Shown here one piece after another: positions 53,265-64,000 of a DNA stretch of 64,000 nucleotides (position 1 is the first letter of the stretch; each line of letters starts with the position of its first letter). Under the pieces are notes generated by a model. It saw only the letters and a program-made list of their open reading frames with translations, searched no databases and was not told where the DNA came from. Where the stretch lies: positions 5,307,986 through 5,371,985 of the forward strand of contig JACDOX010000004.1 of the NCBI GenBank assembly GCA_014549065.1. The letters run 5' to 3'. Source of the stretch: Cardinalis cardinalis. Its lineage: Eukaryota > Chordata > Aves > Passeriformes > Cardinalidae. Both the position numbers and the translations under genes were made by a program.

Positions 53265-53840
53265 AGCGAGATACTTTCGGCTGAAAGCCCGCACGAGGCT
53301 TTGAGTTTCACAAAGCCGGAACACCATCTACAGCGTGCAGAAATGCTCTCGCTGCCACCAAAGCCCACTTCAGCTCACAGCTATCAGCAGAACTCGTGTG
53401 TCAGTTATTTAATCCCCGCAGGTGCTGTCGGCTGTGTCGATTATTTGCGCATGAGGGCCACAATTCCTGCGGCAGCTCCGTCCCTGGATTCGGGCAGAGC
53501 CGCCTCCCGCGGGTCATTCCCCGCGCTGCCCGCTAGGTGGCGGTAGACAACCTCCCACAGGCGGCCGGTCCCTGCAGGAGGAAAATGACAGAAACACAAT
53601 AAACGTGCAGAGATACTTTGAGAGGTGTTTTGATTCTGTTTTTGTTTCACTGGGGGAGGAGCTGTGTTTTTTCCTTTCCCTCTCCCTCCTCCCGTGGTTG
53701 GGTTTGTTTGTTTTTACCTTGTTTGTTTTGCTTCGATAAAACAAGAATTTCTATTTGTGAACTACTGGACTTTAAAGGTGATAATAAACTGAGAACACGG
53801 GCGATTAAATTCGGGTCGGGTTGATGCAGAGCTACGGTTT
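53265..53840. promoter_or_regulatory. CpG-island-like block
   Basis: About 25 CpG dinucleotides fall between 53265 and 53610, with several more at 53795-53835, while the flanking kilobases hold very few. The densest part (about 53460-53575) includes gccgcctcccgcgggtc, ccccgcgctgcccgc and ggcggccgg. Such blocks are usually unmethylated promoters or other regulatory elements. There is no clear TATA box and no convincing first coding exon; a 103-codon plus frame ends inside it, but it begins in AT-rich sequence and has no family match. The direction of any transcript is unknown. CpG density is seen directly; the regulatory role is inferred. Confidence 0.65.
53530..53543 (+). promoter_or_regulatory. 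CTCF-like binding motif
   Basis: CCGCTAGGTGGCGG fits the vertebrate CTCF core CCASYAGRKGGCRS at 13 of 14 positions (third base G instead of A). It lies in the densest part of the CpG-rich block. CTCF is the zinc-finger protein that anchors chromatin loops and insulators; motif direction is plus. Occupancy is not shown by sequence. Confidence 0.6.
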
Positions 53841-56642
53841 TGAACTTGCATTATTACAAGTCAGGTCATTCCTACAGCAGTACAAACCCAGTATTTTACT
53901 GGAAAATAAAGTAAGTAGGTCCATTACTGAAATATCCCACATGGGTATAATATGCATGCAGACTAATGTGGATTACTTATTTTGAACTGCTTATTGAACA
54001 TCAGACAGTTAATTACAACTCATAGTCCATAATACATANATCCAGTAATTTTAAGGTTAGGCATAGGAGCAACACAAAATGATCTACCTTGTCAGAACAC
54101 AGTGAGGCACCATAAGTCAACAAAAGTATGATTTAATTAGCAAGTTCATAAGACACAAATTGTGTGTTCACCAGACACACTCCACATGTCTTCTGTTTCT
54201 GCGTGAAAATTTAAAGGAAAACCTAAGTGTAGTCAGAGTGGCTTAAATTCCTAAGATGCAACACAGCTGAATCATGCAAATAAGAGCACATACATTTATT
54301 GCAATCAATGAATGAATGACTGCTTTTTCTGTAGGTCAGCAATAAAAAATATATTAAAAGAGCATACTTAAAATATTAAGAAAGCCTAATGGCAGGAAAG
54401 GTCAGTTGTTGCAAATTCTAGAGGCCTTTCATAAAGCAGGTTAGNGGGCAATAGGAGGATAGTGTCAGATTAATGTGTATTTTTATGGCATCATCTAGCA
54501 TTTAAAAGGTGTGGAACATGAAATCAAAGGTTAGTAGTTTAATCTACTGTTGTTTTCCTTTTAAGTAGCATGTTTACTGCTGCACATGTTTTTTAATTGT
54601 TGTAAGACATAGTAGGAGTTGAGACAAGAAATTTGTGATTGTATGAGCACATTCAGTTTTGCTTAANTAGACAGAGCCAATATGTTATTTGGGAACAGAC
54701 AATTAAAGTTTGCTTTCCAGCATTTTCGGATTATCACTACCAAAAAAAAAATCAAAATTAAAATGAAATCATGTCACAAATTTCTAATAACTCAAATTGT
54801 TTGTGTGCTGTAGATGGTTCCATTTTTAGTTTAGAATTTTTTAAAATGAATTTTATCACTTTCCTTCCTCAAAGTACAAAGACATTCCATCTTTTGTTTC
54901 AGTCTTTGTCACTCCTTCTTTTGCTTAAGCTGTAACAGTCCACTTCCAGAGGGTGTGTTTTGTTTTGATTTTTTATTTTCCTTATTTCTGCTGATAAATG
55001 ATATTATATAAAAGTTAATCTTGCTTCTCCATGCTAGTATTTTCCCATAATTGAATGTTACATGCAGAGGCATTTTTTTTCAATCTGTGAAGAGACACAT
55101 CAACTCAAATTTGGAACTAGCTTGCTTGCAGTTGTAAAAAACCCATTTGCAGCAGCTTTAAGTCCTAAAAGTAATAAAATGCTTCTTTCACTAGAGCACT
55201 CAATAATACAAGAAATGATGGACAAAGCCAGTANATATGCTTTGAAATAAGAAATAATACTTCAGAATTATCATAGAATATATATCTGTCTGATTTCTGT
55301 AATATTTTGTATAATAATATTGAACAACACGTTATAAGTACTTCAAGAAATTAATACTATAAACTCCAAATGTAACATAATCAGATATTTTCAGTGATGC
55401 AAATGATATATGAAAGTGTATTGAAGTACTTTAAACTATGAGCTCAATCATATTAAATAATACCTTCTACTCAGATTGGTTTAACACAGGTTTAAAGGGC
55501 TTTTAAAGAGTTTTAAAATTAAATTTGTTATAAGAACTAATTTCAAATGTGCCAAAGTATCAAGTGCTGAATATGTTTGCATTGCTATCAAACCACCCTT
55601 AATGTTCTGCCTTCTCTAAGACACATTTCATGATAAGTTACTTAATAAGGCTTAAGCAGCATTTTCATATACTGAAGTAATTCCATGCAGTGTTGTGATT
55701 CATACTCATATTGTATTCATGATGAATATTAACCATTCTTTAGAACATCAGCTAGATTGTCATAAAATGTGCAATGTTCTTAACTGATTATATGCNGGTT
55801 GGAAGACTATCTTCTATTTCTTGCTGTGTTTTAGTCAGCCTATTCAAGAATCCCTTAAGTGAAGATATATGCCAATGACCAGAATTGTTTCTCACCTTCT
55901 TTTGCCANAGTGAGCTACTCTGCAGCTACTCTGAATGATGGAATGCTCCCTTCTTCCTCTCCACTTACTTTTTTCCTACAGTACACCTGTCTCCACCACT
56001 TGTCCAGTGGCATNGCCTGAACACCTTTCTGATCTAAGTGTTTCATAATCTCTTTCACTTTTCCACAGTCAACATAATCCCACACCTACTGCAGTTAAGG
56101 CATTTTGCACACTTCAGCATGATTACACTGGAATAGCTGCAGTAACAGAAAGAGAGAAATCCAGATCTCAGTGAAGTCAATGACACTTTTTGCACCATGA
56201 GCTGGATGTCATTACCAAACTTAAATTATGATCTAAATATTTAGGTCAATTTGCAAATACCAAATGTCCTTATTTTTTCACCTATCCCCCAAATCCCAAA
56301 GAGAAATATAAATTAACATACTGTGAACTGTGCAACACTAGATTGTTATACTTAGGATTTTCTGCATGTGCCCTGTGAACACTAAATACAAACGTGTGCA
56401 GCCAGTTCAGCACTCTACAAATGTGGCAGGTGTGTTAAACACTTACTGATGCACTCTGTGAACAATCAGTGCATTCCTGATGATTTCAGCTCTATGTAAT
56501 TGCAGAGAGGTTTAATTGCTTTTTGTTTTAATTTATTTTAATTGCTCTTGCTCTGATGGAGCAACTGTACTCCTGGGAATCCAATACAAATGATGAAATT
56601 TCTTTTTTTCCACCAAGATAAATTCCTTTTCCTCGTGGCAGG
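53841..56642. other. Unassigned AT-rich stretch
   Basis: No gene, transposon or notable repeat apart from an A run near 54741-54750. Confidence 0.5.
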
Positions 56643-56985
56643 AAAAAAAGAAAAGAAAAGAAAAGAAAAGAAAAGAAAAGAAAAGAAAAGAAAAGAAAAG
56701 AAAAGAAAAGAAAAGAAAAGAAAAGAAAAGAAAANAAAAGAAAAGAAAAGAAAAGAAAAGAAAAGAAAAGAAAAGAAAAGAAAAGAAAAGAAAAGAAAAG
56801 AAAAGAAAAGAAAAGAAAGAAAAGAAAAGAAAAGAAAAGAAAAGAAAAGAAAAAAAAAGAAAAGAAAAGAAAAGAAAAGAAAAGAAAAGAAAAGAAAAAA
56901 AAAGAAAAGAAAAGAAAAGAAAAGAAAAGAAAAGAAAAGAAAAGAAAAGAAAAGAAAAGAAAAGAAAAGAAAAGAAAAGAAAAGG
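56643..56985 (+). repeat. (AAAAG)n microsatellite, about 68 units
   Basis: A 343-bp purine pentanucleotide tract with an N at 56735, a one-base phase slip near 56816, and AAAAA-type variant units near 56851 and 56898. The long Lys/Glu/Arg-rich and Phe/Ser/Leu-rich open frames across it on both strands are artefacts. Confidence 0.97.
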
Positions 56986-57376
56986 CATGTTCTGAGAAAG
57001 GACCAGGACACAGCTACATCAGAAGCAGTAAATTAAACTCTGTCAAGTCCCGTGCTCTCTCTCTGAGTCCAACTAACACAGATAACCCGTAGCCATTACT
57101 AAACTTTCTTATCCTTTGGAATATGACATCTGCATTCAAACTAGGAACTGGAAATTCTCTTTGCTTTAATGCTAACTTCAAGCCACATCTGGGAGAATAC
57201 TGGTCAAAATCATGCCAAAGCACTACTCTGACTACTTAACAGGATAAGGGAGGATTTGTCAAGGTTTAATATGTTAGAATAGAGTGGTCACAAAGCCTTC
57301 AAGAGTGATGTTGGTTGTGTGAAAAGATTGACCTGAAAAGACTTCTGCAGTATTAAGCCTCTGCATTTGCTAGTGT

Positions 57377-57398
57377 TTTAGCAATTAAAATTGCTAAA
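57377..57398. repeat. Perfect inverted repeat, 10-bp arms
   Basis: tttagcaatt, loop aa, aattgctaaa. Confidence 0.9.
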
Positions 57399-57561
57399 CA
57401 TTTTAGTTTGTGTTGGGAAATTNTGGCTTTCTTAACTATACAGCAAATTGTGATAAAAAAGGTTTTTTTTCCTTTTGGTTTGGAAAGAACTTTTTCTACT
57501 ACTTGAAACTATTCAGAAATTCAGCTGAAAAACAATAAATGAAATGCTTAAGAAATCAGAG

Positions 57562-57702
57562 GATGTGATTACAGCCTTTTCTAGGTGACATATTCTGATT
57601 TTGCTCTGCAAGCAGATGTGTTGGTGTTGGGATTCAGGGGTAATTCCACAAATTCAGGCCAGAATTAGACAGGTGTAGGGAAGTTTATTTGAAGGGACAN
57701 GC
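57562..57702 (-). repeat. Unidentified dispersed repeat, copy 1
   Basis: Aligned with 59486-59618 it shares gattacag, ttctaggtgacat, tctgattttgctctgcaagcag, aattcaggccagaat and gggaagtttatttgaagggaca. My by-eye estimate is 85-90% identity over about 130 bases, with two gaps. The AATAAA hexamer reads on the minus strand (57684-57689), so the element may be transcribed that way, for instance as an LTR end. The family is not recognised. Confidence 0.8.
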
Positions 57703-59485
57703 TACTNAAGNGTTCTGTTTATTCCTAGCTCAGAACACAAACTTCAACAGAAATTTTCCTTCTCACAGCAAAATGCCTTAGTCAGCAAGTTATAGGGCAG
57801 CCTGGAGTGTGAAGCTGTTTCAATTTGTATTAATTGAATGCTTATTAATTCAGAACATGGTAGCCACCTACCTGCTCTTTTCAGATGAGTGCCTGAATCA
57901 CAAGGTTTTTGATAACAGGCATGAAAAAATGAATGGTGAATGGTATGGTAATACTTTCAAAATTTTGTTTTTAAAAAGTGTGGANTTGGGACAATAGCCC
58001 TCTCTTGATTTTGACCATTTTTTCTATTTTCAAAAAAGGTGAAAAAAAGCCCTAATCTCTAAAATGAATCCAGCATATTGGATTGAATTTATTTCTTCTA
58101 GAGCTGTCAGAACAGCAAGTACTCAATTACCCATTGGATTTGAAATAGAAAAAAAAGATCACCCAAAACAGGCTTCTGCATTTTATTTTTACTTGAGTCT
58201 TTGAGATAAAAAAAAGCTGTTGCTTCATGGTACTAACTATTATTTTTCTCCCAGTTCTCAACTGAAGTTTTGAAATGATTTGATCTTACTTTATTTCCCA
58301 TGTTTTAGTCAGAGAGTCAGCAAGGACACGAGCATCCTGCATATCCTGGAGTGTATGCAAAATAAGAGGCTCAAAGCACACTAATGACTGCCAGTTCACG
58401 CTGTCTGCGGAGGATTACTAAGGATTACATGTAATTATCTGAAATTGCACACTGGTTTTTGGCATTTTTTTTAAAAAGTGGAATTGATAGGGCTTCTAGT
58501 TTCCTGCTAAGATTTTACTTTTATATTTTGCATTTAATATTTTCTCTTTTATGAAAAGAAAACACTGTAATAAATGAAGGAGTCCCTGAAAGTCACTCAG
58601 GGATTAAATACATGTAAATCTCAAAGCTGAATACAGAACTCAGAGACAATACCACTAATTTATTCAATATTTTACAGAATTTTGCACAAAATACACTTTT
58701 AAAATGTCACTGATGAGACCATGGACCAGATNTTGATTTTCATTTCTGGTTTCTGGAAGTCTGTATAGGAAGCAGTGTAACAAAATTAATTGTAAGAATT
58801 TATGGAAGAAGAAGGTGACATTTATTTTGAAAAGTTTCTAAGTGGTTTTATGTACTCNTATTGTCACACTCCCATCTTTGCAAGTTGGTAATTCAATCCA
58901 GCAGCTGACCCAGTACCCAGTACCATTCGTATACCCAGTACCCATTTGTATACTGAGTTCACATCACGTCTCTTGTGATATGTTTGTGATCAGAAACTAG
59001 TTTTTCTTTTAGTCTCTTTCTAGTTTTTAGTTTCCAGCAGTTACTGAAGTGATTCTTTTGCATTAGAACTTAGCTTATGTAAGACTCCATAAATATTAGT
59101 CAAGGTTGCCAGTCNCTGTCTCTTTTTCTCTGTTTGGAACACAAAAGTCTTTATGGTTCCAGCCTGTCTTCCTTTTGGTCAAACAGAAGAAATAATTGTG
59201 TGTGTGATGTGCTGTAGCTTTGTTTTCAACCTCCTGTTGTCACAGTACAAACACATCCTTCTGCCAACAAGTTCCCTGTGCTCNGTCCTTATAGACTTGT
59301 AGGCTTTCCAGCTTTGGAAGAAACAACACATTTTTCAAATTTATTGCTAGAACAGTGGGTTTTGTTAACACTACATGCCACTGTCTTAACCCTTGTTTTG
59401 CTTTTTCTTCCAATATTTACATTTATGCATTTCCCTTTAAAACTCACTTCAATATTTATTTATCAATGTTTAAAAAATAAAGGGA
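57703..59485. other. Sequence between the two repeat copies
   Basis: AT-rich, 1,783 bp. There is no retroviral protein motif, and no primer-binding site or polypurine tract can be named. A short tandem repeat (acccagtacc..., two units of 18 and 19 bp) lies at 58915-58951. Confidence 0.5.
58915..58951 (+). repeat. Short tandem repeat, two units
   Basis: acccagtaccattcgtat (58915-58932) followed by acccagtacccatttgtat (58933-58951). Confidence 0.85.
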
Positions 59486-59618
59486 GATGATTACAGTAAT
59501 TTCTAGGTGACATACTCTGATTTTGCTCTGCAAGCAGNCATGTTGGGATCCACATGTAATTCCAAAAATTCAGGCCAGAATTTGACAGGTGAAGGGAAGT
59601 TTATTTGAAGGGACAGGC
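59486..59618 (-). repeat. Unidentified dispersed repeat, copy 2
   Basis: Same orientation as copy 1 and about 1,924 bp downstream. AATAAA reads on the minus strand at 59600-59605. The similarity stops on both sides at nearly the same points as in copy 1. Confidence 0.8.
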
Positions 59619-61712
59619 CCTTAATATTCCTGTTAAGGTTCTCCTCCTCATTTGGCCCTAAGGATATTGGTGTTTATATGTAGAGCTTTGAGAGAGATTC
59701 TCGGTAAAAATGTCCAACTTTAAATGGTAGCGGTAGCCAGATCCTGTCCTGGCCACTGTTATCAGACATACTTCACCACAAATTAAAAATTCTGTAGTTA
59801 AAAAAGGAAAACAGAAAAAAAAACCCCAGAAGGGGGAAAAAAAAAAAAGCTAAGAAGAAAATGCTATACATGAGGAAGGGAAAACCCAAGATGCTTTTAG
59901 TCTGCTGCAAACACTTCAATCCCACCAGTCCATCTCTTACTAACTCACTGCAAAATGGAATGGAGATTCACCAGGTCTAGGTGTAGGTTCAAAGAGCAGA
60001 GGCTGTACAGCCAACAGGTGACTCTTGCTTAGCCTAAAAAGGCTGTGCTTGGATAAGAGACAGATTCTGTTATTCAAAAATCCTTGGACCATATTTATTC
60101 TCAGTGTTATAGTTGCTGTGTGGAACGACCACTCAGCCTTACTGCAAGTGGTGCATGTGGCATTTCAGGTTACTGTACGAATAAAAGTTTTTTGCTTGTA
60201 TTCAGTTTTCTTATGGCCCATCAAGAAATGGACCTTGTATTTTTGCCAGAGAAGGCCTCTAGCAGTTTCTTTTAGTCGTTGGGTTTATTTCTCTACATTT
60301 TACAAAATTTGCTGTGTCTGAATTAAAAGGCTTCCATAATTACAATGTCCAATTTTTCAGCGTATATGGAAAGCTTTATTTAAATTTTTTGTCACTACTA
60401 ATGAGTGATCTGAGATGATGACTGGTACATTCTAATTATATTTCCCAGTCTAGGGAATCACCATAATTAGACTTTGCAATATAATTCTTGTCACTTTACC
60501 ATGAATCCAAAATTCTTAGTAGAGTGTTATTATCACAGGTTCCAAAAATTCATCAAAAAATCCCATCTCTGCACCCATATTACACCTTCATTAGCAAATC
60601 TAATTAGCAGGACAGTTATGGGAAAGGAAGAGGAAAGAAAGCTTTAGTTCAGTATCAGTCAACTAAGTATTTGACAGACTTAATGAAAATCTGTATAAGA
60701 GGATTCACAAAGCAAGAACACTGAGTGAAAATCGACACAATATTCAGAGGAGGATCTGAAACCATCGAGCATATTGTACAGGCAAGTAAGGAATGTTTCT
60801 GTTACATCTGATGTGCTAAGCAATGCTTCTGATACTGTAATGATTTGAGACCTGCTTGGAGCTCACCTGGTGAAACCAAAGTTTTCAAAAGAATCAAAAA
60901 TATGTCTTTGTTTCTTATCTAAAATTGTCATGACTTCCTATCTTCACTATTTGGTAAAGTCGTAAAGCCTGCTTAGTCTTCTCCTTTATGTAATTTTCAT
61001 TTGAAGACCATGCAAATATTATTGGTCAAGGTAAAAGCTTAGAAATATAATTTCTTTTTAAATCTTTGTTCTAAAATAAAACTTTCAAATACTAAAGAGG
61101 AAGTTAAATAGCAAAATCCCTTTGATTTCCTTTGGGAACTGACTGTGCCCTTGAAAAAATTCCACTGAGAATCACTCAGAATTGGAGAACATCCCAGAGT
61201 ATCATCTCACTAAAATCCTTTGGCTGCCCTATATCAGAGGATGAGACCATTAGGGTGTAAATATGTTATGTGTAAATGAAAGGACAGAATTATTTTTTCA
61301 GTTCATCCAAAACTGTAAAGGCTGGTGCTGACTGAAGGGGAAAAAAATGTATCAATTTCATTATTTATTAGGACTGTGTTGAACTAAAAATTATGTATGA
61401 GTTTGGTAAGAGTGCATGTTGAATGGGTTCATCCAAAAAAGCAGCATATGAGGCAGACAAAATTTGACATTTCAAAATGTCCATGTTGTTCCAGATTTGT
61501 CAGCTGGTCTAAATTCATATTGTTCCACTGAAATCTAAGGGGTTACTCCTGTTTATCCCTGCTGAGCCCTTGGGCAATTAAGTATCTGAAATCTGGGCAG
61601 TCATGTCAGATGTCAAGGAAGATGCCAGTTTGAATGGAAACATAAAGTTAGTGAAATCCTCCATGTCCTCCACACACAGTTAAAGAGTGGGCTGCCAAAA
61701 GGTTAAATCAAT
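59619..61712. other. Unassigned AT-rich stretch
   Basis: No gene or known transposon. A-rich low-complexity patches lie at about 59805-59850. A 98-codon plus frame at 60025-60321 shows no family motifs. Confidence 0.5.
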
Positions 61713-61719
61713 GCACTTG

Positions 61720-61756
<37 letters not shown>

Positions 61757-61761
61757 CTTCA
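61713..61761 (+). repeat. A31 tract between short direct repeats
   Basis: gcacttga (61713-61720), one t, 31 A residues (61722-61752), g, then gcacttca (61754-61761). The flanking octamers differ at one base. Confidence 0.85.
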
Positions 61762-63936
61762 TAGTTAAACACTCAAGGAGTTAAAAGTGAATCAAGAGCT
61801 CATGAAAGGTCCAAATGCTAAGGTTGGGGAAGTGCCAGAGAGAGGTACTTGGGAAGTTGCTCCTGTTGCAGGACTACCAAGGGGCTGATTAAGCTTCCCA
61901 CAGTCTACACTTCCTCAGATGGTTTGTAACCTCTATTAAATCTAAAACCTTAAAATGTATCAAAGGTCAAAACAGTTCAGGACAGATGCNTTCAGGATTT
62001 AAGAGTGACAGTTTATAAAGGGAATATAGTGCTAAAGTCAAGTCTGAACCACAGTACACTAAGCACTTCAGTCTGCTTGGATTACAAAGAATTTTTGGGA
62101 TTTGGTTGGATAGGAAATTTATACCTCTGGAAGATGATGACTGTCCTATCAGTAGTGTTGAGAAAATTCATCACGCTTTTTAGAGGGCACTTTAGATAGC
62201 AGTGTCTCATGAACCTCTTCAAGCCAGGTAAAAATCCACCACCACCAAACAAAAAAAAAAAGCCCAAAAAGCCTGTGGGAGAGCTGCCTTCAAATGGAGA
62301 AGTTAGGAATGACAATGACTTAAAATCCAGATTAGAGAGGATCAGCAGCTGCTGCCAGGATGCCGCAGTAGATGAACACAGACCCNTAAACAAGAAGTGA
62401 ATTGTTAACACGTCTAAGAGCAGCAAGTGACAGAAGTAATTCCACTCCAATGTGTGCTTGTGAGGATTCTGCTGCACCCTGTTGCTTTACAGGAGGTAGA
62501 TGTGTGAGAACCAAGGGCTAATTAGGGAAAACAGATTAGCTTTTTAAGTTGGCCACCTGGTATCCACCCAGTTCCTGCACAGCTATGAACCCATGCTGCT
62601 CATTGTAAAAAATGTGTAGAATTTTTTTGTTGTTTTACTTTACTTCCTTTTTTTTTTTCAAAAATACCACCTCAAAACTAAGCTTCACTAGGACTGTCAG
62701 ATTAAAATCATGACAAAATCTAATTAATCAAGGCAGACTCAATATAAAATTAAAATTAAAACATTTTATTAATTATAAAGTATGATTAATCTTTATAAAT
62801 TTTAAGAAGTTTGCTGTCTTCTTGGATATAAGTTCTAATTAGATAATTTGGTCAAGTCAATCAATACAATAATTTGAATGTTTAATGCTGAATCCAAATT
62901 AATATCTAATTCTTAAGTCAAAATTTCAAGAGAAATACAAAAGTTTCCTACTTAAAATTCTACTCTTCTATGAAAGCTAACTGTTTCCTGCCTAAGAGAA
63001 GATAATGACTAAAAGTTCAATAATCACCACTGGTAAGAAATTATGGAGGGAAACTTTGATCTTGGTAGGGCTGTAAATTAAGAAAATAGGGCATAGTTTT
63101 ATGGTTCATTTTGAGAGACAAATTCTAAGAGAGATTAAATCTAAAACTGTTGGGTTTTGTGCTTTCTCCAATATAAAAATTAAAGAGGTCTATGAATGTA
63201 CTTTCAGAAACAATGATTGGAATTTCAAGCCAGCTACTTAGCATTTATTAGCATCCTGCAGAATGGAAAATAAGCTCAAATTTATGATTAGTAGACTGAC
63301 ATTAAACTGTTCTGAAACAGCATTTTATGTTGATCTTTCCCTTTTGGAACTGTAAAATACTTTATCTCTGGAAACAGGACTATCGAACATAGTAACAACT
63401 ACAATTTTTCATTGTGTGTTGCTCAATGTCTGATAGAAAATATGCCTAAGAATGTAATGCAATACTTGCAAAAATTTGGGTTATAGAAATTAATTTACTA
63501 ATAGAAGTTTAATTTAAAAATGAAAAATTAATACTTTTTATTAATAAGCTATTTCAGTGTTCCAATATTTATGTTTTCAATTTTTATGTCATGTTGGATC
63601 TCAGTTTGACCAAAATTTATAAATTTACTTTTCTCATACCCTGCAAAATATTTTATTTTGCATTCTTGGGAGTGAGGCTACAAATTTCCTGTTTATCACA
63701 AACTCTGTCTCAGCTTTAATTTGACATTTGGAACTACTTGAATTATTTCAGGAGGAAAAAAGAAGTATTTTGGTGTTTATTGTTGTTGTTTTTGGTATGT
63801 TTTGTTTTGTTGTTTTGGTTATTTCAGTGTTAAAATTATGAAGACCACCTACTTTGTATTTGAAATCTAGAAACCAATTTTCTGTTACGTTGAAAATACG
63901 AGGCAGGTTCTGTAGTCATTTGTATATTTGAGATCC

Positions 63937-63940
<4 letters not shown>
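61762..63940. other. Unassigned stretch
   Basis: No supported gene. A plus frame at 62209-62400 has ordinary-looking amino-acid composition after a Lys/Pro-rich start, but no recognised domain. From 62600 onward the sequence is very AT-rich. Confidence 0.45.

Positions 63941-63941
<1 letters not shown>

Positions 63942-63977
<36 letters not shown>
63942..63977. repeat. (TA)n microsatellite
   Basis: About 18 TA units near the window end. Confidence 0.95.
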
Positions 63978-63979
<2 letters not shown>

Positions 63980-64000
63980 CCTTATGACACAAAAGACTTT

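Noticed and set aside
56533..57036. Open frames of about 150 codons on both strands
   Set aside because: They are translations of the (AAAAG)n tract.
1..64000. CRISPR arrays, tRNA or rRNA genes, bacterial-style operons
   Set aside because: None seen. The repeats are microsatellites and retrotransposons of a vertebrate genome; no spaced repeat array or cloverleaf was identified by eye.

Overview
No protein-coding or RNA gene can be supported in this 64 kb window. It is AT-rich vertebrate intergenic or intronic DNA. The repeats point to a bird, probably a passerine: many fragments of CR1 LINEs (with the avian ATTCTATG/ATTCTGTG-type 3' tails), avian ERVL-type LTRs, and no recognisable L1 or Alu-like SINE. 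The family calls rest on remembered avian repeat sequences plus structure visible here (terminal inverted repeats, target-site duplications, ORF2 peptide motifs). No database search was possible.

Layout. 1-573: unassigned flank. 574-2139: a full-length solo LTR on the minus strand with a 5-bp target duplication. 2140-6121: unassigned. 6122-6640: CR1 3' end on the minus strand. 8956-12647: a transposon cluster made of a 5'-truncated LTR (+), a CR1 whose endonuclease half is inverted relative to its 3' half, and a second full-length solo LTR (+) with its own 5-bp duplication. 12648-41454: mostly unassigned AT-rich DNA with CR1 fragments at about 19.8, 23.7-24.5, 27.0-27.4 and 29.1 kb, an (AAGG)n tract at 38.45 kb and a perfect 18-bp-arm hairpin at 38.73 kb. 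41455-42024: another ERVL-type LTR (minus). 47.4 kb: a 93-bp tandem duplication in a GC-rich pocket. 53.27-53.84 kb: the only CpG-island-like block, with a strong CTCF-type motif. 56.64-56.99 kb: a 343-bp (AAAAG)n tract. 57.56 and 59.49 kb: two direct copies of an unidentified ~135-bp repeat. 61.7 kb: a 31-A tract between short direct repeats. The window ends in (TA)n.

Nothing here forms an operon or pathway. The best functional candidate is the CpG-rich block with the CTCF-like site. The rest is a record of retrotransposon insertion, solo-LTR formation, microsatellite growth and hairpin-forming mutations. Isolated single N bases run throughout and cluster in repeats.
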